From Cardiocondyla obscurior (taxonomy: Eukaryota; Arthropoda; Insecta; Hymenoptera; Formicidae): DNA of 64,000 nucleotides. The notes under the pieces are model-generated. The model saw only the letters and a program-made list of their open reading frames with translations. It searched no databases and was not told the DNA's origin. Positions 57,031 through 64,000 of this stretch are shown in pieces. Position 1 is the stretch's first letter. Every line of letters begins with the position of its first letter. A program made the position numbers and the translations under genes. The stretch spans positions 2,418,001 through 2,482,000 of the forward strand of contig NC_091887.1 in the NCBI RefSeq assembly GCF_019399895.1, in the 5' to 3' direction.

Positions 57031-60000
57031 CGCATCTATGTTCTCGAAATAAAACAACGTTTTGCTTTTACGTGCTGTACTTAAAACAATTGATACGATA
57101 CGAACGATAACTCTTGGTTGCGATAAATCGTTTCTCCTTTTTTCTCTCTCTCTTTCTCTCTCTCTTTTTTTTTCCAGGATTTTACCGTCCCTTTAAAGAC
57201 ACAGCGTGCTTAACCTATCGCTCCGTTTTTTTCCTTCGGCGGAGCAATCTAAACGTAGCGACGAGCGACACCTGGAAGTATCGATGTACGGAATATCGGA
57301 GTACGGACGCGCGAGTATCGATATTCCCGGCTGGTATTTTCAGCGCAAGCGCCCGTTGGCTTCGTTTGCTTGCGCGGCTAACTTTGAGGATAAGATAGCC
57401 AATCAGAAGTTATACCGGATGTTTGCGAGCTTAGCTCGTATATGTATCGATACACCGCGTTCGATATCGTGGGAGGTGGTATCGTAATTTAAATACAATG
57501 ATTGAAAGTAAAAGGCGTCGGAAGCTAAGCATCGTTGAGAGCCGATGTCGATGAGTTTACTTAAGTTAACTGGAATGCCCATAACGAGAGAGAAAGAAAA
57601 AAAATGTATACGTTTATTCCGCGGAATGATAATTCTTAATAACGGAGCAAATCAGGGAAAAGAAAAAAAAAATAAAGCATTATTTAAACGCAGAATAAAG
57701 TCCAAGTTATACTGATTTGCATAATGACATTATTTTTGTTTTTAACGCAAAAGAAAGTCGGGTTGGCTTAATTGAGCGAGGTCAAGGCTGACCGACTGCT
57801 TGAAATTCGAAGCAGTCATTTTGGGACCGGCAAACACACTTCGTTTACTAAATCAGCGGTGCTCAGCTGGCCGAGCGGTTGATCTAGTCTGCGAATTATT
57901 TGACGAGCGACGCACGTGCCCGCGAAACGTGATAGTGTTTGAACGTGACAGTGACGCTCAAATAAACTATTTTTAGAAGTGCCGAAAGGTATTTAAAGAT
58001 CCTTGAGCGGTTTTAGAAACTCCGGAGGTGAGGAAAAGAGATTGTAATCGGAAATGATAGTGCACGTTTCGAATCGCCTTCCATATTTCGATCTTCAAAC
58101 TGTACAGAATCGTTAGCAGTGGTTTTACGCAGGTCTCAAATACTTTCGGACTTCTCTCGAAATACAGACTTTTCTTACCTCGGCTTTTTCGAAATCATTC
58201 AGGACCCTTCGACAATCTAAAATCGTCGGGAGTTGCCGCGTAGTTCGCGAGGATTTCCGCCGAATCAGATCAGTGATGTCACACGACGATTATATATTTT
58301 TCTCTTTCAAGTCTGAAGATTCCGTGTAATACCGGCGGAGATATTTACGCGAGTTCTTTTTTTTCTTAATTTTTTTTCTTTTATGCACGAGCGTTCTAAG
58401 CGTAGAAAACGAGATTCCGAATATCATTCACGTTTGTGTCACGTGCGCTGTTACTCGTTTTATGAGAGCCGCCAATGATAGCAGGCCGTCCACCTACAGA
58501 TAAGCCCCCGGAGTCCGGTTTGCAAAAATGCGTCTCTATTTAGCATTCATCTCGCTCTCATGGCCACCACAAAATAAGACCTTGCCCGCTCTCCCTCCCG
58601 CTTTTCGAACGTGTTTCCCTCGCCCGATCGAGACGCTACGCAGATGCGCGGTTTCGATATAGTTTCCCAGCCTTACGCAACGCGACGGACGTCGTGAAAA
58701 TTAAACGAAGCGACGATAGATTTCAAAACCTAATTTTCCTCAAATACGAAGCCCGTCGAAACGTTGGAATTAACATTTTCCTCGCGTGTTCCGTTCGCGA
58801 ATAATTGCAACGTCCGCTAGTTATCGATGCTCGTTGAAACGTAATATTTGAGATGTAGTTGATTAAAATTTATAAGGTAGATCGGGGGATTTAATAACCG
58901 AGTTATACGACCGGAAGATCAAGAAAGCGTCGTCGAAGATATCTTAGTTTAACCGCTTGATAAAAAAAAAGAATTCTAATATATTAATAATGCATGTACA
59001 TTTCGATCATTATTATTATTAGATTTTTTTTTTTTCATAATTGACTCTTAACAATGTAAGAAGTTTTTTTTTATCAAGTTTACTATTTGACGATGCGTTG
59101 ACCCGAAATAATTTCGTTATCGGCGGCGTCTGATCACAGATACTTCCTCTTATCATCACGATACGTGTTTCGTCTGCATAAAAAGAAAAGGCAGTTACCG
59201 AATTTATTTTTAAACGCGCGGCAAAAAAAAAAAAAGAAAAAAAAATAGGAAAAAAATAGAAACAGCGTGCAGAAATGAAGGAAGCAAATGAGAAGAATTT
59301 GCATATGACGCTTATATGTGCGTCCGCCGTTTGAATCAATCGATCCGAGAGTGATATGATCCCAGGCGACGCGTGCGTGCGTGCGTGCACGAGGGAACGT
59401 CTCGTGGTGCAAGCACCGAATAACAATTAAGCCGTAAAAGCGCGACGATAAACAGGCAAGACGGGTCATCGTCCAGCGGTAGACGAGATTCGCATTCAAC
59501 GAGCCGTGCAGGAATCGCCGTCGGCCGTGCACGCGGACACCATGACGCCCGACCCGTTATCTCGACGGAGTATCGATACGCGGCGCGTTCGGGCGCGCTC
59601 TCGTCAAAACGGATTCCAGAGGCGCGTTATTTTCCACCCCTCGGCGCTATTAACGGGCGTTTAATCGCCCCCGTGCGCTCCCCCCTCCCCTCCTTCCCTC
59701 CTCCTTTCCCCCGGCGATACCGCGGTTATTTGCCGAGAACAAAAGCATCGGCGGCCCCCGATATCCTTCCGCGGTATCGTAAAAATGCATCTCTCCCTCT
59801 TAATTAGCCGGGGGACCGCGCTTTATATAACCCGTCATCCGGCCGATGACGCGCGGCCGGGGAAAACACGGCTGCGGCCGGCGATTGATTTTTCGTAATG
59901 AAGTAAAAAGAAAAAAAAAATAGAAAAAAAAAAAAATAATAAGAAAAAGGAACAACAACTCGCCGCAGGTTTTTCTACGCGACTCGTCGCAGTCGTCGGA

Positions 60001-62150
60001 GTAACCGGTAATCGTCTAGCGTGACTAATGGAACTGGCGAGCTTACAGACGTTTACCGCGCTATATCGGATGAGCGTGTAGGAGTCTTCTCTTCTATGGG
60101 CGCCCGCGTACGTACGCGTGTGCGACAGGCATAATTGAGCGGGCAGGCACGTGTAAAGAGCGGCCGCGTGGCGGGATAGAGGGTGGGAGAGAGAGAGAGA
60201 GAGAGAGATAAAGAGAGAGAAAAAGAGAAGAGGAGCAACAAACATGTCGTTTGAGCGCGATTGTTTTGCGCACATTGGACTTTATTGCGTTCGCCGCCCC
60301 GCCGCGCCCGGGAGGGAAGAAACTTGAATTATTCACACTTTAAGAGGGATCGCGGGGCGGTTGAATGAAACGTTTACATCTGTAAAGGTCTTGTTCCTCC
60401 GGGATGTAAAAGTAGGACTCCCATGTAATGCACGCGGCGCATTCGAACTTGAATTGGCATCCGTTCGCGCGGATCAGGTGCGAGGGGGAGGATCGGATCG
60501 CGCACACTTGCGATATGCAGAGCCAAACGAGGACGATGTATGCGTGCGCGCGTATATCACGCGCGAGTTATTTATGTAACGTAACTTTTTTTTCTTTATT
60601 TTTCCTTTTTTATTTTTATTTATTTTTTTTTTTTTAATGAAATTAATGCGACCGAACCGATTGAAAATCTATTTTCCATTACGTGAAGCGTAATTAAAAA
60701 GCGCACCCTTCCCGGGGACTCCTTTCGACACGACGTAATTCCGCGCCGTTTAGATTTAGACTCGGTTAAATTTTAATGACGCCAGGCAGTGAAACGTATA
60801 TACGGCGCTCACGTCAATTTAATTAAATAGTATGGAAGTGGTACATAATACGGCGACACCTGACTGACTGCCGGTACGTGCGATTAAGAACCCTCGCATG
60901 TTATCGCGCCCACCCTGCCTTTGTTCGAAACGAGGCAAATAATTGATGAAATTAGAATCGAGGGCGGCGATACGATCTGAACGCACGTGTGCGAAATTCG
61001 ATCCCTCATTTTCGAGAGCGCGGCAGGGGGGTGTTATTTTTTTTTTTCGGTCCATCTTTTAGCGCTAATGAGTCAGCGAGCGGATGCGCGACACTTGCCG
61101 TATTTTCGCGCGTTCCAAGATCGGCGACTTGAGTTTCCGTGGCAACCGAGATAGCAATAACAAATAGTAAATATATACCTGCGTTTGGCACAACGTCGCC
61201 AATGTCCGTGCGATTTTTCGGGTCCACGTAACTCGGAAAATTCGCCCCGCGACGATGTTTCGCGAATCCGGCAAGCCTTCCGAAATATATGTCGAAGAAT
61301 CGACGATATGATTGCCGAAAGAATGATACAGCCGCGAAGAAGAACCGCGGAGAGAAAATCACCGTTTGAACGTTCTTTCTTTTTTTTTTTTCCTTTTTCT
61401 TTTCTCTTTTTGCCGTTAAATTGCCCGCGCGAAAAACGCACGGATTCGCGAATCTGTGCCAAGACCATCGGTCCGCGCGGCGAAGGTAACTGCATCGCTC
61501 GTGGAAAGTTCCTTTTCCCGCCACCGCCCCATGGGCAAAAGCTTACGGGGTTTTCCTCTGGTACAGGAAATACGGGATCACCGACGAGCGGTGCGAATAA
61601 TCGTCCCAGGTTCGAGGCGGCCTTACACCATATGCAATCTTTCCGCCGTTATGCAACTGCACGGAGACGCCGATTTACCGGGATCATTATTTTATTGTGT
61701 AACCATCTCGCTAAATTATACATACAGTGTCCGCGTCGCGTTTGCGCGCCGGGTCCCCCCCGTTTCTCGCCCGTGTCGCAGACTTTTTGCTCAAAAACGA
61801 AAGTTATACGCGGCTCGCTCACGTTCACTTTCGACCGCTCGTTATTCGGCGAAAAAGATAAAAAAAAAATTGAGAGAGAAAAAAAAAAAGAAAAGAAAAA
61901 TCCAAATCGCCTTTGAGTCTATAGTTTATACTCTTTCTCCGCGCGTTCGATGCGATCTCGACGCACGCGCGCAATTCCTTCTTTTTTTTTTTTTTTTCCT
62001 CCCGCGTATCGCTGAAACTGCGGAATTGTAGCTTCGTGTATAAATAGCAATTACAATAGATTATACAACGGATTGATAACCGCGCGCTATCGCGGCGCAT
62101 CTCGGTTTAGACATCGCTGCACGCGGCTCGTAAACGCCTCGCGGGATCGT
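57031..62150. other. No gene recognised; mixed CpG-rich and AT-rich DNA
   Basis: This contains simple repeats (CT-rich at 57142-57172, GA at 60187-60230, poly-A and poly-T runs) and a CpG-dense zone at about 59500-60560 with promoter-like composition. Long open frames at 59019-59532 (minus), 60053-60336 (minus) and 61006-62031 (both strands) overlap one another and contain runs of Phe or Lys from homopolymers, so they are judged non-coding. Confidence 0.5.
60187..60232. repeat. (GA)n microsatellite
   Basis: This is a near-pure GA tract with a single TAAA interruption, followed by AGAGAAAAAGAGAAGAGG. It produces the misleading Leu-Ser repeat open frames on the minus strand. Confidence 0.92.
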
Positions 62151-62159
62151 AAACTTATA

Positions 62160-62260
62160 ATCGACCTTTGACGTCACACGATCGACGCCGCGCGATCGTG
62201 ACGCGTACGAAGCGCGCGCCCGCGCGCGTATATAATCGATCACGCTCGTTTGGATTATCT
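62160..62260 (+). promoter_or_regulatory. Promoter with full CRE and TATA box
   Basis: A perfect CRE TGACGTCA at 62168-62175 lies 61 bp before a canonical TATATAA at 62229-62235, inside alternating CG-rich sequence. A transcription start would be expected near 62260. The block up to about 63700 is uniformly CpG-rich, with an inverted CCAAT box (GATTGGTCA at 62904). Confidence 0.6.
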
Positions 62261-62552
62261 AATCGCTCGTGCGCGCCGCGGAGGAATTCTCTCACGGAGC
62301 ATTCGTACGAAAACCGAGGCGGCCCGGCCGTGCACGCCCGGCGGAGGAGCCTGCATTTGCGTGCCGATTGTCCTTCGAAAATACGCACGCGGGTGGAAGG
62401 TGGGGGAGTCATTTGAGCGAAAGAAACTCTGCCGAGGTTGCGCAATTCAGTTACAGCGCGTCTGTCATCTTGTCGCCTGGATCTCCACGGTGGAAGGAAG
62501 GGAGAGATATTTAGTTTACGCTGCTTACTTTATGTAACTTTTTGTCCCCCCT

Positions 62553-62555
<3 letters not shown>

Positions 62556-62591
<36 letters not shown>

Positions 62592-62602
62592 TTTTTTTTT
62601 TT
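62556..62602. repeat. (CT)n microsatellite followed by poly-T
   Basis: A run of about 13 CT units is followed directly by about 20 T residues. Confidence 0.92.
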
Positions 62603-63762
62603 ACGTAACTTCTACTCGCGGAGTTAATCTTACGATAGCCCTCTTCGTAGGCTCGTTCTTCGGCGGACTCGCTTCGAGAGACGCTTCGGACGCGCGCTAA
62701 ACTCGGGGTCGATTACGGAAAAATTTCAGGAGCCAATCGTTATCGGGGGGAGTCGTTTCGGCGCCTCCGAACGTCCTTATTAAAATTAGACCTTATCGCG
62801 CGTCCTTCCTGCGAAAGAACCGCCGCGGGGACAGGTGCGCCGGTAGTTGAATCGAACGGCTAGCGCCGCCGATAGCGGTTTCCCCCGGGGTAATTAGCGT
62901 CCGTTGATTGGTCACCTTCGTCGGCGCGCCATCGCTGCGCCGCCGTCGGCGACGGCGACGAGGACGCCGACGTACGCCGACGTACGCCGCGGCGCCTTAG
63001 GTGGGGGCTTATTTACTCGCGCGCGCCCAGGTTGCGCGGATCTCGGGCGAACGGCGTGGAGTTAGTCCGCGCCGCGATGCGCGCTGCGCTTTTACGCTCC
63101 GCGACTTGCCGCCGCTCGCTTCCGCATACGCTCGTACATTCGCAGTCTCTTCCTCGTCGCCTAGCCAGCTTATCCCGACCGCTCGCCGACGGACGATGAC
63201 CGTCGCCGCGCGTCCGACCAAACGTTCGAATTCAAGCCGCGCCGGTGGTCGATGTCGAATCGATACCTCGCATCGATACGTGGAACCGCGGGCCCGCGTG
63301 CACGGTGCAATTTGAAAAGAGACCTCTCCCTAATCGGCGGAAAAATAATTGCGGAAAAGAGAAACACGTCTGTCTCCGTGTAATATACGCCGGATCGTGG
63401 GGACACGTGACGCACCGTCATCAAGACAATTCTCGCGGGTGAAGCAAGAAGAGATAAGAGATGGGAGTGGATCTCTGAACGGTTTTACGAGCGATTTAAA
63501 TCTTGCGTGGCTCGGACGGCGCGCGAAACGCAACGGGGCGAAGTTTTTTTTTTTTCCCCCCCGTTTTCTTTTTGTTTTTCCTCGGCGTGAAAAGTGGGGT
63601 CTTAAAGTCTCGCCGTCTCGAGGTGCGAACGACGAAGAGGGGTCACTCGCAGTCGTTAAAGTCGCCCGGTGATTTGTGAGCGATTGGGGGTCTTCGATTT
63701 TTTTTTTCCTTTTGTGACGGGAGCAACAACGCGGCGGCGGGAAGCGTCCCGGGGGAGATCTG

Positions 63763-64000
63763 ATGGCACCCGATCTTGAAAAGAGGCGCCAGGAATTGAG
63801 AAGGGGCAGTTACGGGACCGTGGACCATGGCAACGATCATCTGGGCATGCTCTTACAGTTGAGGTGCACAGGCGGCACGCCGGATCGTCATGGTAATTCG
63901 AGAGGCCCCGGCGGCTGGGCTCAGCCATGCGTTCACCAAGTTTGCTCACTTTCATTCAGAAACGCGAAACTTAACCATTCTGACGGAAACATCGGCTCTG
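63763..64000 (+). CDS. Open frame running off the window end; possible first coding exon, unrecognised
   Basis: ATG at 63763 opens a frame with no stop up to position 64000 (79 codons), beginning MAPDLEKRRQELRRGSYGTV then DHGNDHLGMLLQLRC. An in-frame TGA lies upstream at about 63714. A possible donor GTAATTCG near 63893 could end the exon earlier. The position downstream of a CpG-rich TATA/CRE promoter fits a 5' coding exon. In GC-rich DNA an open frame of this length is not strong evidence, and I recognise no domain. Confidence 0.35.
   Translation, partial: MAPDLEKRRQELRRGSYGTVDHGNDHLGMLLQLRCTGGTPDRHGNSRGPGGWAQPCVHQVCSLSFRNAKLNHSDGNIGS

Noticed and set aside
57455..57560. 5S rRNA-like GAAGCTAAGCATCGTTGAGAGC string
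   Set aside because: There is only a short resemblance to the 5S internal control region, and the conserved flanks are missing.
57855..57970. tRNA-like A box (CTGGCCGAGCGGTT) suggesting a tRNA gene or SINE head
   Set aside because: The segment fits an A box, but no B box (GGTTCGA-type) follows at the right distance and no acceptor stem closes. It also resembles a hAT terminal repeat start (CAGCGGTGCTCAGC), but the matching inverted end was not found.
59461..59530. GGTCATCGTCCAGCGGTAGACGAGATTC-like stretch resembling a tRNA 5' half
   Set aside because: No B box and no folding into anticodon and T arms could be drawn.
59019..59532. Minus-strand frames with Cys/His and Phe runs, considered as a small gene
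   Set aside because: Phe runs come from poly-A tracts; no zinc-binding spacing and no splice context were found.
61006..62031. Long overlapping open frames on both strands (172, 243 and 191 codons)
   Set aside because: Open frames are common in CpG-rich DNA. These contain homopolymer-encoded Lys or Phe runs, overlap each other on both strands and show no motif.

Overview
The window is eukaryotic nuclear DNA, almost certainly from a hymenopteran insect; an ant is the best guess. The reasons are spliced genes with short GT-AG introns, AT-rich introns and UTRs alternating with CpG-dense promoter blocks, and gene models that read as insect orthologues. No prokaryotic operon, CRISPR array, phage or viral gene was seen. 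All exon models were assembled by hand from reading frame, splice-site consensus and phase. The spliced lengths of the three long genes and of MLF are each a multiple of three, which supports the models.

Layout, left to right. (1) 979-2837, minus: myeloid leukemia factor (MLF), 5 exons. It is head-to-head with (2) DPH3, plus, 3410-3673, which is followed 146 nt later by (3) a POLR3G/RPC7-like RNA polymerase III subunit, plus, 3820-4479. (4) About 4620-7560 is a complex satellite: a 121-122 bp array, a ~345 bp higher-order unit, and a 70 bp minisatellite. It contains exon-like modules with consensus splice sites. (5) 9072-18733, plus: FCHo, the F-BAR/mu-homology endocytic initiator, 13 coding exons. 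(6) 23651-32174, minus: a MAST kinase (DUF1908 + AGC kinase + PDZ), 20 coding exons, tail-to-tail with FCHo. (7) 34.4-45.8 kb, plus: stathmin, with two alternative coding starts. One is a short soluble N-terminus. The other is a Cys-rich, probably palmitoylated N-terminus followed by a basic cassette exon. (8) 50.0-51.5 kb: a CpG-rich promoter and a possible first coding exon of an unrecognised gene. (9) 55.5-57.03 kb, minus: a decayed hAT transposon with a BED finger and a C-terminal dimerisation-motif remnant. (10) 62.1-64.0 kb: a second CpG-rich promoter (CRE + TATA) and an open frame running off the window end.

The genes do not form one pathway. FCHo (clathrin-coated pit nucleation), MAST kinase and stathmin (microtubule regulators) act in cell architecture and trafficking. 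MLF (chromatin/transcription factor co-regulator), DPH3 (diphthamide and wobble-uridine modification) and the Pol III subunit are housekeeping. The least ordinary material is the splice-signal-bearing satellite at 4.6-7.6 kb, the stathmin N-terminal switch with duplicated helix exons, a family of fold-back elements (8.5 and 21.3 kb), and a dispersed repeat in three places (18.9, 26.2 and 50.95 kb).
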